DNA of 64,000 nt from Halobacillus sp. Nhm2S1. GTDB taxonomy: Bacteria; Bacillota; Bacilli; Bacillales; Halobacillaceae. The stretch covers positions 682,001 through 746,000 of the forward strand of contig NZ_JAIEZV010000001.1 in assembly GCF_019599545.1 (NCBI RefSeq), given 5' to 3'. A model generated the notes under the pieces. It searched no databases and was not told the origin of the DNA. It saw only the letters and a program-made list of their open reading frames with translations. This document shows positions 16,629 through 24,620 of this stretch, piece after piece. How positions within the stretch are numbered: position 1 is the first letter of the stretch; every line of letters starts with the position of its first letter. A program made the position numbers and the translations under genes.

Positions 16629-16684
16629 TGTAATCTATTTGTAGGTATTTTGTCTTTGTATATCAAAATAGCGGTTGTTACAAT
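16629..16684 (+). promoter_or_regulatory. SigA-type promoter with possible WalR box
   Basis: TTGTAT (16656-16661) and TACAAT (16679-16684) are 17 bp apart. Upstream, TGTAAT-N5-TGTAGG (16629-16645) resembles the WalR consensus TGTWAH-N5-TGTWAH at 10 of 12 positions. Genes of this wall-protein type (YocH) are WalR targets in B. subtilis, which makes the weak box worth noting. Confidence 0.45.
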
Positions 16685-16719
16685 GGGCGAAGAGAAACAA
16701 CGAAAGGGGACATTTACTT

Positions 16720-17214
16720 ATGAACAAACGTCTATTTTCCCTTCTTCTTTTGCCTATGATCGTCTTTGGCCTTGCCCTTCCGGCTTCTGCCGATGAAATG
16801 GACAAGCCCGCTCAAAATATAGAAACGAAATCCCTCTCTTTAGATAAGAAAACCAAAGATCTCGAACGTTTTCCTGACAAAGAAAAGAAAGCTGTCACAG
16901 CCTCTTCTGAGAAAGATGATGTGAAACGTACGGTTGCTGTTGAAGCCACTGCCTACACCGCCTTTTGCGATGGATGCAGCGGCATCACTTATACAGGCAT
17001 CGATCTCCGTGCCAATCCGGATCAAAAAGTGATCGCGGTCGATCCGAACATCATTCCGCTCGGCTCTGAAGTCCGCGTGCCGGGCTACGGCACAGCCGTT
17101 GCTGGTGACATTGGCGGAGATATCGAAGGTCACCGCATCGACCTCTTTATGGCACAGGAAAAAGATGCCTTCGACTACGGTCGTCGTCAAATAGAAGTGG
17201 AAATCTTGAACTAA
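16720..17214 (+). CDS. Secreted 3D-domain cell-wall protein (YuiC/YocH-type)
   Basis: A 164-residue exported protein. Residues 1-24 form a signal peptide (MNKRLFSLLLLPMIVFGLALPASA, cleavage probably after ASA). After a charged linker, residues about 72-164 are the 3D domain, an MltA-like double-psi barrel: AVEATAYTAFCDGCSG, VIAVDPNIIPLGSEVRVPGYG, AGDIGGDIEGHRIDLFM. The three aspartates after which the domain is named are all present. YocH-type enzymes are muralytic; YuiC has lytic transglycosylase activity. The start at 16720 has GAAAGGGGA ahead of it. A promoter with a possible WalR box lies 36 bp upstream. Confidence 0.85.
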   Translation: MNKRLFSLLLLPMIVFGLALPASADEMDKPAQNIETKSLSLDKKTKDLERFPDKEKKAVTASSEKDDVKRTVAVEATAYTAFCDGCSGITYTGIDLRANPDQKVIAVDPNIIPLGSEVRVPGYGTAVAGDIGGDIEGHRIDLFMAQEKDAFDYGRRQIEVEILN

Positions 17215-17287
17215 ACTCTTCCTTATAGGGAGAGTTTTTTTATGGTCTGTATGGAACCTTCTCTATCCCCACCTTAACAAAAGAAAT

Positions 17288-17329
17288 AAAAAACGCAGCT
17301 TCCTTTTCATAAGAAAGCTGCGTTTTTTT
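17288..17329 (-). terminator. Intrinsic terminator after 78-aa gene
   Basis: AAAAACGCAGCTTtC and GaAAGCTGCGTTTTTTT arms; the T run lies on the minus strand's exit side and the hairpin also ends the plus-strand 3D gene region. Confidence 0.75.
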
Positions 17330-17564
17330 AATCTCTGCTGAACCTTGTTTTCTTCGCACACTTGTCTAAATAAAAACTTTCAACCCCACTGGTATGAAGC
17401 GCGACGCCATCTTCTAAAAACCACCATGTACCCTTGTCCAGCTGTTTGGTGATGAACTCAGTAGCTTCCCGCTCATTCATATCTTCGCTCAATTCCAGGT
17501 CATGCGTCACGACACGTTTACTGTCCAGCAGGAAAATCACGTGCCACTCTTTTTTTGATGCCAT
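17328..17564 (-). CDS. Hypothetical protein, 78 aa
   Basis: A small soluble protein beginning MASKKEWHVIFLLDSKR and containing ATEFITKQLDKGTWWFLEDGVALHTSGVESFYL, compatible with a mixed alpha/beta fold. No membrane segment or metal motif is visible and I do not recognise the family. The frame extends to 17645, but the start at 17564 has AAAAGGAGTGATTAAC upstream and is chosen. It diverges from the sulfur transporter gene; a 21-bp repeat array lies in the gap. Confidence 0.7.
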   Translation of the reverse strand: MASKKEWHVIFLLDSKRVVTHDLELSEDMNEREATEFITKQLDKGTWWFLEDGVALHTSGVESFYLDKCAKKTRFSRD

Positions 17565-17694
17565 GTTAATCACTCCTTTTCCTATATGTAACTTACTATT
17601 ACTTACCCACCTGCTTTTTAGTTTAATCTTAAAATTAAAACTCATACATCTTTTTCAAGGGACATAGGTAAAGCCTCTGTGCTTCTCGTTATTT

Positions 17695-17824
17695 ATTAGC
17701 AGCTTTCGCAATTATATTAGCACGTTCAGTGAATATATTAGCAACTTTCCTGGGTTTATTAGCAGCTTTAGTGAATATATTAGCGACCTTCCTATATTTA
17801 TTGGCAGGTTCAGAATATATAAGC
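17695..17824. repeat. ATTAGC array, exact 21-bp period
   Basis: ATTAGC begins at 17695, 17716, 17737, 17758 and 17779, and ATTGGC at 17800, every 21 bp, with a degenerate seventh copy near 17819. Odd units carry GCTTTCG- or CTTTCCT-type middles and even units carry GTTCAGTGAATAT or GCTTTAGTGAATAT, so the true unit is an A-B pair of 42 bp. It sits in a divergent gap. Confidence 0.75.
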
Positions 17825-17859
17825 CACACCCTCCTTTAGTAGCGTCTATCTCAGCCTGA

Positions 17860-18060
17860 AAAACAACAAAAAAGCCACGCCGAAAGCGTCGCTCTGATCA
17901 GTTAGTATTTTGGGGGAGGTGCGCCAGATGTACGCCAAGAAGTTCTTCGATTTGCTTTCCCACAAACAAAGAAAAACCAGCGAGTGACATATGAGCGAGC
18001 GACAGGTATAAGACATCCCTCCAATAAGTGTTTTAGGTCGTCCTGTCTACACATTTATTT
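17860..18060. other. Intergenic stretch with small ORF and minus-strand hairpin
   Basis: On the plus strand GGGGGAGGTGCGCCAG precedes an ATG at 17930 that opens a 19-codon frame (MYAKKFFDLLSHKQRKTSE). On the minus strand AGCGACGCTTTCGGCGTGGC followed by TTTTTTG resembles a terminator, and a frame with GGAGGG directly before ATG runs toward it. The layout is reminiscent of a worn type I toxin/antisense RNA locus, but no holin-like toxin is encoded here. Neither frame is claimed as a gene. Confidence 0.35.
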
Positions 18061-18144
18061 TACCACTTGTCCTCGTTGAATCATGTTAATTCTACGTAAA
18101 GACTGGTCTTTGTTCTCTTTGTACAACCATTGTATGCAAGAGGA

Positions 18145-18173
18145 TTTACAAATAGACGAGTCTCCGTTACAAT
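18145..18173 (+). promoter_or_regulatory. SigA-type promoter of YeeE/YedE gene
   Basis: TTTACA (18145-18150) and TACAAT (18168-18173) are 17 bp apart, 55 bp before the start codon. A small dyad TACAA-CCA-TTGTA (18122-18134) lies just upstream and could bind a regulator. Confidence 0.65.
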
Positions 18174-18227
18174 ACCAAAAGTTCAGTTAATACTAAGTAA
18201 ACAAATCGGATTTAGGAGGAATGAAAC

Positions 18228-19475
18228 ATGCAACAACAGACTGTCCAGCAGACGGTCGAGGAAAACAACCGTTCGACCGTTGTCGCTCCGTTAGATCCGG
18301 TACAAAAACCATTCGTATGGATCGGAGCGATCTTATCGCTGCTTTTATTTATAACGATTGTATCTGTCACTACCTTCACGCAGGGCGTCTTGTTCTTAAT
18401 CGGCCTTGCTTTCGGACTGGTGCTTTTGCATGCACGGTTCGGCTTCACTTCAGCCTTCAGACGGCTGATCTCCGTCGGGAATGTGCAGGGACTTCAAGCC
18501 CACATGCTCATGCTCGCTGTAGCGACAACGCTCTTCGCCATCATTTTAGGAACAGGATTCAGCTTTACAGGTAACGCGCCCCAAGGGTATGTGTTCCCTG
18601 TCGGCATCAGCGTCGTCTTTGGTTCCTTTATCTTCGGAATCGGCATGCAGCTCGGCTCCGGCTGTGCATCCGGAACGCTTTACACCGTCGGCGGAGGTAA
18701 ATCTTCCATGATCCTCACGCTGCTCGGTTTTATCGGAGGATCCGTGCTGGGTGCTTATCACATCGGATTCTGGCGCGAAACGCCGACGCTCCCGGCTATT
18801 TCTTTAGCGGAGTCCACAGGCTTCGGTTATTTCGGCGGCTGGATTCTGCAGCTGGCGATTTTCTTAGGCATCTATGGCATCACGGTTAAAGTGGCTCGTA
18901 AAAAAAACCCGCCGAAAATGGCGCCACTGAAAACGGCGACCGGTTTGAAGAAATTATGGCGCGGCGCATGGCCGCTGCTTCTTGCCGCTGTGATCCTGGG
19001 CGTATTGAATGCCATCACCCTTGCTGTCCGCGGCAATCCTTGGGGCATTACTTCCGCGTTTGCGCTTTGGGGATCCAAATTCATCCAGATGTTCGGCGTC
19101 GATGTCGCGAGCTGGACGTACTGGTCCAATGATCCGGCACCACTCAATCAAACCGTCCTTGCCGATTCCACAAGTGTGATGAACTTCGGGATCATCCTTG
19201 GTGCGTTCATCGCGGCAAGCTTCCAAGGCAACTTCAAGCCTGGAAAAATCAAACCCGGCATCGGTGCGGCATCCATCATCGGTGGTGTGCTTATGGGCTA
19301 TGGCGCACGCCTTGCGTTCGGATGTAACATCGGCGCCTACTTCGGCGGCATCGCCTCCTTCAGCCTGCACGGCTGGGTCTGGATGATCATGGCGCTCGCC
19401 GGCACGTACCTCGCTCTGTTCCTGCGGCCGTTGTTCGGGATGAAAAATCCGAACCCGAAAGATTCGATCTGCTAA
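18228..19475 (+). CDS. YeeE/YedE family (TsuA-like) sulfur-compound transporter
   Basis: A 415-residue polytopic membrane protein of the YeeE/YedE family, whose studied member takes up thiosulfate. The two pseudo-symmetric halves each carry the conserved cysteine motif: QLGSGCASGTLYTVGGG near residue 145 and AFGCNIGAYFGGIASFSLHGWVW near residue 366. About 10-12 hydrophobic segments are visible. The N-terminal 25 residues (MQQQTVQQTVEENNRS) are polar and cytosolic. AGGAGGAATGAAAC is a strong ribosome site. It is a single-gene unit with its own promoter and terminator and no TusA or rhodanese partner nearby. Confidence 0.88.
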   Translation: MQQQTVQQTVEENNRSTVVAPLDPVQKPFVWIGAILSLLLFITIVSVTTFTQGVLFLIGLAFGLVLLHARFGFTSAFRRLISVGNVQGLQAHMLMLAVATTLFAIILGTGFSFTGNAPQGYVFPVGISVVFGSFIFGIGMQLGSGCASGTLYTVGGGKSSMILTLLGFIGGSVLGAYHIGFWRETPTLPAISLAESTGFGYFGGWILQLAIFLGIYGITVKVARKKNPPKMAPLKTATGLKKLWRGAWPLLLAAVILGVLNAITLAVRGNPWGITSAFALWGSKFIQMFGVDVASWTYWSNDPAPLNQTVLADSTSVMNFGIILGAFIAASFQGNFKPGKIKPGIGAASIIGGVLMGYGARLAFGCNIGAYFGGIASFSLHGWVWMIMALAGTYLALFLRPLFGMKNPNPKDSIC

Positions 19476-19477
19476 GT

Positions 19478-19509
19478 GAAAACCTCCAGCTTCCGGGCTG
19501 GAGGTTTTT
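19478..19509 (+). terminator. Intrinsic terminator after YeeE/YedE gene
   Basis: AAAACCTCCAGC and GCTGGAGGTTTTT with a 5-nt loop, 3 bp after the stop. Confidence 0.88.
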
Positions 19510-19517
19510 ATAACCTG

Positions 19518-19606
19518 TTGATATATAGAATATTCAGCCGATATTTACCTGCTCTTCATTGATATATTGGTGATTTAACCGATATAATCTTAATTTAATT
19601 GATACC
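19518..19606. repeat. GATAT array, 20-21 bp period, alternating units
   Basis: TTGATAT at 19518, CCGATAT at 19538, TTGATAT at 19559, CCGATAT at 19579 and TTGATAC at 19599 give spacings of 20, 21, 20 and 20 bp, with strict TT/CC alternation. The rest of each unit is AT-rich and poorly conserved. It lies between a terminator and the antitoxin RNA promoter. Confidence 0.6.
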
Positions 19607-19658
19607 TGTCCAAACCACCCACCTGTTTCTTTTTCTGAAAATGTGGTATGATAAGAGC

Positions 19659-19790
19659 AGATAAAGGATACACATAAGAAAAGGACCACAGCTGGCACTG
19701 CGGTCCTCCCGGATCAGCGCTTCAGCCAAAGGGCGCAGCCTTAAAATAGACTCACCCGCATTCACGTCAGAATAGGGAGTCTATTTTTTT
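19659..19790 (+). ncRNA. Putative antisense RNA antitoxin (type I TA)
   Basis: An extended -10 promoter (TG-G-TATGAT, -10 at 19647-19652) predicts a start near 19659. The transcript would end at a terminator formed by AATAGACTC (19745-19753) and GAGTCTATT (19777-19785) with TTTTTTT. This RNA of about 130 nt is complementary to the 3' end and last codons of the holin-like toxin mRNA on the other strand, the RatA/TxpA-type arrangement. Boundaries are inferred. Confidence 0.6.
19676..19706 (-). terminator. Terminator of toxin mRNA
   Basis: On the minus strand GGACCGCAG and CTGTGGTCC arms are followed by TTTTCTT, about 75 bp beyond the toxin stop codon, leaving a long structured 3' tail that overlaps the antisense RNA. 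Confidence 0.7.
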
Positions 19791-19885
19791 ATGCGTAAAA
19801 TCGCGACTACTAAGCCGAGAACGGAAACGATGAACGAACTGAACGCGATCATCACCATCAACGATTCATACATACTCAGAGGCAT
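19781..19885 (-). CDS. Putative holin-like toxin (type I TA, TxpA/BsrG class)
   Basis: A 34-residue peptide: MPLSMYESLMVMIAF, then a hydrophobic helix SSFIVSVLGLVVAIL and a basic tail RIKK. The pattern M-x-YE(S/A)L-x(L/V)MIAF-x-FIVSLL is diagnostic of the putative holin-like toxin family. It should insert in the membrane. The ribosome site GGGGGTG nearly abuts the ATG, so translation may be weak or begin at the internal ATG at codon 5. An extended -10 (TGG-TATAAT, -10 at 19951-19956) about 65 bp upstream drives it. The last codons overlap the terminator of an antisense RNA. Confidence 0.82.
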   Translation of the reverse strand: MPLSMYESLMVMIAFSSFIVSVLGLVVAILRIKK

Positions 19886-19950
19886 CACCCCCTTTGCTGT
19901 GGGGTTAGCCGACACCCTATTCAATTGGCGAAAAGCGTGATCCACTTTAA

Positions 19951-19959
19951 ATTATACCA
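19951..19959 (-). promoter_or_regulatory. Extended -10 promoter of toxin mRNA
   Basis: Minus-strand TGGTATAAT combines a TGn extension with a consensus -10 box. The -35 region is weak. It leaves a 5' leader of about 55 nt. Confidence 0.6.
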
Positions 19960-20002
19960 TGTCCTTCCATAGAATCAGACAGGCTTTTTGGACTATCCCA
20001 TT

Positions 20003-20034
20003 AAAAAAGGAAGACCCTACCTCGGGCCTTCCTT
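20003..20034 (-). terminator. Intrinsic terminator after yjbQ-like gene
   Basis: AGGAAGGCCC and GGGTCTTCCT arms with a T6 run on the minus strand. Confidence 0.8.
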
Positions 20035-20039
20035 TCCAC

Positions 20040-20435
20040 TTATAACAACTTCGCAACAAACTTCCGGCTCCTCGGCCCATCGAACTCACAGAAATAAAGT
20101 CCCTGCCAAGTGCCAAGCACAAGACTGCCATCTTCCACAAGCAGCGTCTGAGCATGTCCGACCGTGCTCGTCTTCATATGGGCAGCTGTGTTCCCTTCCG
20201 CGTGGCGATCTTCCGGGTGGTCCCATGGATACACTTCACGAAAGCGGCGCAGCATGTCTGTCTTCACGTCAGGGTCGGCGTTCTCATTCACCGTCAGGCC
20301 TGCCGTCGTGTGCATCGACTGCACAACGACAACGCCGTCCTTGACGCCCTCTTCTCTGATCCAATCCTGAACTTGACTGGTTACATCGATCATTTGGTCA
20401 TGGTGATCGGTTTTCACATGAAACGTCTTCAACAT
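20040..20435 (-). CDS. YjbQ/UPF0047 family protein
   Basis: A 131-residue protein of the YjbQ (UPF0047) family, annotated in databases as secondary thiamine-phosphate synthase because E. coli YjbQ has weak activity of that kind. Conserved residues are all present: [78 protein letters not shown], including the H-x3-G-N-x2-A-H metal-type cluster. Its physiological role is unsettled. The ATG at 20435 has GGAGG 8 nt upstream, inside the last codons of dapF; only 4 bp separate its start from the dapF stop, so the two genes are co-transcribed. Confidence 0.87.
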   Translation of the reverse strand: MLKTFHVKTDHHDQMIDVTSQVQDWIREEGVKDGVVVVQSMHTTAGLTVNENADPDVKTDMLRRFREVYPWDHPEDRHAEGNTAAHMKTSTVGHAQTLLVEDGSLVLGTWQGLYFCEFDGPRSRKFVAKLL

Positions 20436-20439
20436 ATCC

Positions 20440-21408
20440 TCAACCTCCGATTTCTGAAGCGGCAAACGCTTCTAGTTTTTCATAGGTCGCATTTTCTTCT
20501 TCAAAAAATTGTTTCTCGGAAACTTCAAAAGTGCGGGCTTCCCAATCGATGTCGACTTCTGCTTGATAGACATTGGTTCCATTCCCGCGCAGCTGGATGG
20601 AGAAACGTCCGTCCTTCTTTTCTACGACACAGTTGACGAGTCCACCTTTGTTGATGACGACGATCGGTTTATCCAGCTCATTCGGACCTAGAATCGTTGA
20701 TACTAATGAAGAAGCGCTCATTGCTGTGCCGCAAGCATTCGTCAAACCAACCCCTCGCTCGAATGTCTGGACGAAGATTTTATTTTTCTCTAACACCTGG
20801 ACGTAGCTGACGTTCACGCCGTTTGGAAAAACATCCGGCAGATTGTTCGCCTTTTTCCCGACCGCAAGCAGCTCCTCTTGATCGACGGAATCGACGAGGC
20901 TCACGATATGCGGGTTTGGTACGCTTAAGGCTGTGAATGTGCGGGTATCGGACAACTCTGGAATCTGCACATCCACCGCTTCTTTCCCCTCAAAAATCAT
21001 CGGCAGGGAGTCGACCTCAAAACGGACAGGCTCAATCATGACAGAGAACGTATCGATCTCCGGGAAGATTTCCTCCACTTGTGAAACGGGAAGGACGGCC
21101 TTTTCTGTTTCTATCGCGATTGCCTTTTTGCCGAGTTTCTCAATCATATGGCGTGCCACACAACGCAGGCCGTTGCCGCACATTTCCGCTTCCGTTCCGT
21201 CTGAGTTGAACATCCGCATCCGGCCTTCTGCTTTATCACTCGGCATCACAAAAAGAATGCCATCCGAACCGATCCCCTTTTCCCGGTCACATAATAATAG
21301 CGAGAGTTCCTCGCGCTCTTTTTCTGAAAAACGAAAGTCGTGTTCAATCTCATCGATCAGGATGAAATCGTTCCCCGATCCGTGGCATTTGATGTATGGA
21401 ATCTTCAT
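20440..21408 (-). CDS. dapF: Diaminopimelate epimerase
   Basis: A 322-residue enzyme that interconverts LL- and meso-diaminopimelate, supplying lysine and peptidoglycan. The two catalytic cysteines are C77 (EMCGNGLRC) and C226 (NACGTAMSA), one per pseudo-symmetric lobe. [14 protein letters not shown] and [10 protein letters not shown] are the substrate-binding loops. At the C-terminus about 40 extra residues ([28 protein letters not shown]) go beyond the usual end near residue 285. It is first in an operon with the YjbQ gene. The ATG follows GAGAGG. Confidence 0.95.
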   Translation of the reverse strand: MKIPYIKCHGSGNDFILIDEIEHDFRFSEKEREELSLLLCDREKGIGSDGILFVMPSDKAEGRMRMFNSDGTEAEMCGNGLRCVARHMIEKLGKKAIAIETEKAVLPVSQVEEIFPEIDTFSVMIEPVRFEVDSLPMIFEGKEAVDVQIPELSDTRTFTALSVPNPHIVSLVDSVDQEELLAVGKKANNLPDVFPNGVNVSYVQVLEKNKIFVQTFERGVGLTNACGTAMSASSLVSTILGPNELDKPIVVINKGGLVNCVVEKKDGRFSIQLRGNGTNVYQAEVDIDWEARTFEVSEKQFFEEENATYEKLEAFAASEIGG

Positions 21409-21467
21409 AATAAACCTCTCCCCTGGCGTTCATTTTTTCATTATCATAGCATACATACGCGTAAAAA

Positions 21468-21501
21468 AAGAAGCGTGTGACCGTTAAGCCGCACGCTTTT
21501 T
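21468..21501 (-). terminator. Intrinsic terminator at the end of the permease gene
   Basis: On the minus strand AAGCGTGcGG and a CACGCTT arm are followed by CTTTTTTTA; the stem begins inside the last codons of the fused permease. Confidence 0.65.
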
Positions 21502-23508
21502 CATCAACCATAAAAAGTAAGGCGCACCAATCAGGGCAACGAGGATCCCTGATGGAATTTCATTCGGAGCAAGCAGGGTCCGGCTGAACAAATCAGCGAC
21601 GACCAACAGCGCACCGCCGATCAACATCGTGACAGGCAGGAGCTTCTGATTGACACTTCCGACAAGCAGTCGTGCCAGGTGCGGCGCGATCAGGCCGACG
21701 AAGCCGATCGAACCGACCGCAGCGACACTGCAAGCGACAAGGAGTGTAGCGATCAACGCCATTTGGAAACGGACGTTCACGACATGCAGTCCGAGTCCTT
21801 TGGCCGTATCATCCCCAAGGGACAGGACGTCGAGCGTTTTAATGTAAAACGCAAGCAGAGGGATGAACAACAATACCGGCCAGAGCAGGTATTGCAGCAG
21901 TTCACTCCACCCTTTGGCATAGGTCGTCCCGGAAAGCCACGTTAGTGCAGAAGCTACACCGATATCCGCCTGGACGACCATGATTTGAATCAGCGCTGAA
22001 CCAAAGGCCGACATCCCGATTCCGAGTAACGCGAGCACGGTCGGCTGGAATTCTGCTTTCGCCCCTAGAGCCATAACGACGATGAAGAACACGAAGGCCC
22101 CAGCCATCGCACCGACTGGAATCCAAACGGCCGACACACTGAACCAGTACATCGTCATCAACGCACCGACACCTGCTCCTGAGGTGATTCCTATAACAGA
22201 GGGATCAGCAAGCGGGTTCCGTAACACTCCTTGGAAAATGAGCCCACTGACCGCGAGAATCGCTCCGCTGAACAATGCAACAAGCGCACGAGGAAGCCTC
22301 AAGTCGATGATCAAACTTTGAAGGAAGGTGTTCGCTTCCCCGAAGAACGCGTTGTAGGTGACCAACGGTTCAAATCCGTAGTTTCCAGAAGCAAGGCTGA
22401 CGAGCAGCGTGACCGTAATGACCGCAAGCAAAACGGGCAGCAATTTTTTCATGGAAAGGCTTGCGGAGTTCTTCCCTGCCATAATCGCCCCACTGTCCTG
22501 GCTGCCTGTCCGCTTCATGCGCATGACAAGCCAGATGAGCCATGGTGAACCGACAAGTGCGGTGATCGCTCCTACCGGCAGTTCGTTGAAGGACGGATCG
22601 ATGACGCGGGCAAGGACGTCCGCTAACAGCAGCAAGTTTCCTCCCCATAAAAAGGACCCTAAGATAAGCGGCAGGTGGGCACGGTAACCGATCAATTTGA
22701 TCAAGTGCGGCGCGACAAGTCCGACGAAGCCGATCGGTCCGACGATACTTACCGTCACACTCGTCAAAAGCACAGCAGCGATGATGTTCACCACTTTTAC
22801 ACTGCGCACATTCTGCCCGAGCGCTGTCGCGACATCGTCCCCTAAAGTAAGCGTGTCGAGTTTGCTTGAGTAGATCAGCGTCACGACTACTCCGACGATG
22901 ATGACCGGCAGTGAAAACGTAACGCCATCCCAGTCATTCTGGATTAACGTCCCTGAGCCCCACAAAAACAGTCCCTGCGTTTCATTTTCATAAAAAATCT
23001 GCAGGACGGATGTGAGCGCTGAGAACAGGAATGTGACGATCATCCCGGCAAGCACCATCCGGACAGGTGTCGCATCCGAACCTCCGGATAGAACGTAAAC
23101 GAACAGGAACGTCAAAATACCGCCGAGAAAAGCGGTCATGATTCCGTTCCCTACCATAGCCGCCGGCAGGAAGATCGTTGTGACAACGACAGCAAAATAC
23201 GTTCCGGAATGGATGCCGAGCGTACTCGCAGACGATAACGGGTTTTTGGTGACGGTCTGCAGAATCACACCGGATACAGCAAGTGCACCACCGGCGATGA
23301 TTCCCATCACGGCCCGCGGCATCCTGAGTGTACGAACCGTATGGTGCTGCAGCGTATCCTGAGGATTGAAGATCGATTCAACGACGACACCCAGTGGGAT
23401 CTCTACATTCCCCTGATTGATATGTATAAATGTTAAAAGACACAACAACGCGGTCCCACCTCCGAAGGTGAGAACCGCAATCATTGTGTTCTTAAGCGTA
23501 GAATTCAT
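21484..23508 (-). CDS. Fused FecCD-type iron-siderophore ABC permease
   Basis: A 674-residue membrane protein with two tandem FecCD/BtuC-type permease domains (about residues 1-330 and 340-674), the FhuB arrangement. Each half has the family opening of a segment followed by (L/V)R(L/M)PR: RTLRMPRAVMGIIAGGALAVSG and IDLRLPRALVALFSGAILAVSG. Each also has the ATPase-contact loop GPIGFVGLVAPH and GSIGFVGLIAPH and a P(V/S)G(A/I) region near its end. It imports ferric siderophore with the adjacent binding protein. No ATPase gene is adjacent. A GTG at 23517 is an alternative start. Confidence 0.92.
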   Translation of the reverse strand: MNSTLKNTMIAVLTFGGGTALLCLLTFIHINQGNVEIPLGVVVESIFNPQDTLQHHTVRTLRMPRAVMGIIAGGALAVSGVILQTVTKNPLSSASTLGIHSGTYFAVVVTTIFLPAAMVGNGIMTAFLGGILTFLFVYVLSGGSDATPVRMVLAGMIVTFLFSALTSVLQIFYENETQGLFLWGSGTLIQNDWDGVTFSLPVIIVGVVVTLIYSSKLDTLTLGDDVATALGQNVRSVKVVNIIAAVLLTSVTVSIVGPIGFVGLVAPHLIKLIGYRAHLPLILGSFLWGGNLLLLADVLARVIDPSFNELPVGAITALVGSPWLIWLVMRMKRTGSQDSGAIMAGKNSASLSMKKLLPVLLAVITVTLLVSLASGNYGFEPLVTYNAFFGEANTFLQSLIIDLRLPRALVALFSGAILAVSGLIFQGVLRNPLADPSVIGITSGAGVGALMTMYWFSVSAVWIPVGAMAGAFVFFIVVMALGAKAEFQPTVLALLGIGMSAFGSALIQIMVVQADIGVASALTWLSGTTYAKGWSELLQYLLWPVLLFIPLLAFYIKTLDVLSLGDDTAKGLGLHVVNVRFQMALIATLLVACSVAAVGSIGFVGLIAPHLARLLVGSVNQKLLPVTMLIGGALLVVADLFSRTLLAPNEIPSGILVALIGAPYFLWLMKKRAA

Positions 23509-23522
23509 AACATCCACTCACT

Positions 23523-24533
23523 TTATTTTTCTTCAAGTGCTGCGTTGACCACTTGTTCAGCTAGGACTTCTGCAGATAGTGGTCCACCGAATGTCCAGGC
23601 ATCCCCTGGCATTTGATACGTGCGATCTTCTTTTACGAACGCAAGATTTTCCCATACCGGGTTGCCAGCCAGCTGATTTTCAAAAATATTGTCTTCTTCC
23701 TGAACGATGTAGAAGAAGTTGGAGTCCTGATAGTTTTGCAGCGCTTCGACGGTCGTTTCCGTATAGCCGTACACTTCAAGCTTTTCGGACTCATAATCGT
23801 TCTTCATGCCCATGCTGTTCATGATCTGTGCGACCATGGAGTTGTCTGTGAACAAGCGAAGCGTCGGCGTATCCTGCATCGTGAACGCTTGAGTGATCAC
23901 ATAGTTCATGCCATCTTTTCCAGCCTCTTCAAGACGGGCCTGCTGCTCTTGGAATGTATCCTCCATATCAGAAAGGACTTGTTCAGCCTTGTCCTCTTTA
24001 TCGACGATTTTCGCCATTGTGTTGAACTCATCCTTCATGTTCTGGAACTGATCCTGTGCTGCCTCTTCAGAATACGGGGCGAACATGACTGTTGGTGCGA
24101 TGCTTTCCAAATCCTCTTTGATGGCATTGTGACGGAAATCAACACCAATGATCAAATCAGGGTTCAAACGGGAGATCGCTTCCAAGTTCGGCTCCTGACG
24201 CGTTCCTACATCCTCTACTTCTTCACTAAACGGAATACCAACGTTGACCCAGTCGCCGTATTGTTCAAGACCAGCGACCCCGACCGGCTCCATTCCAAGC
24301 GCCTGAAGGTTTTCCGCATAGGTCCACTCGAGGACAACGACTTTCTTCGGAGTACCTTCAATCGTTTGTTCTCCGTTCGCATCTTCAATCGTCACCGAGC
24401 GAGTTTCTTCTTCTGTTGTTTCTTCTTCCTGATTGTCAGTTCCTTCACTCTCTGAACCTTCCTCAGATCCGCCACCGCAGGCAGCTAAAACGACAAGCCC
24501 AAGCATAAGGGCAAATAGCCAAAACTTTTTCAT
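23523..24533 (-). CDS. Iron-siderophore ABC transporter substrate-binding lipoprotein
   Basis: A 336-residue lipoprotein. The signal peptide ends in the lipobox LAAC with C19, followed by a Glu/Asp-rich linker (residues 20-48) typical of Gram-positive lipoproteins and of halophile surface proteins. The domain is a Fhu/Fep-type periplasmic-binding fold: TPKKVVVLEWTYAENLQALGMEPVGVAG, LEAISRLNPDLIIGVDFRHN and a long central helix. It delivers ferric siderophore to the fused permease 14 bp downstream. The ATG at 24533 is chosen over 24554 because AAAGG is 9 nt from it. A near-perfect Fur box lies about 90 bp upstream, so it is induced by iron limitation. Confidence 0.92.
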   Translation of the reverse strand: MKKFWLFALMLGLVVLAACGGGSEEGSESEGTDNQEEETTEEETRSVTIEDANGEQTIEGTPKKVVVLEWTYAENLQALGMEPVGVAGLEQYGDWVNVGIPFSEEVEDVGTRQEPNLEAISRLNPDLIIGVDFRHNAIKEDLESIAPTVMFAPYSEEAAQDQFQNMKDEFNTMAKIVDKEDKAEQVLSDMEDTFQEQQARLEEAGKDGMNYVITQAFTMQDTPTLRLFTDNSMVAQIMNSMGMKNDYESEKLEVYGYTETTVEALQNYQDSNFFYIVQEEDNIFENQLAGNPVWENLAFVKEDRTYQMPGDAWTFGGPLSAEVLAEQVVNAALEEK

Positions 24534-24620
24534 GATTGACATCCTTTCACACATTTCTATTATGTAGAACCCTTGATCAATCGCTTCATCTTTATACCCT
24601 TTTATAAAACTTCAACGAAT

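Noticed and set aside
17695-17824. CRISPR array
   Set aside because: Units are 21 bp, imperfect and contiguous; there are no conserved repeats separated by unique spacers and no cas genes nearby.
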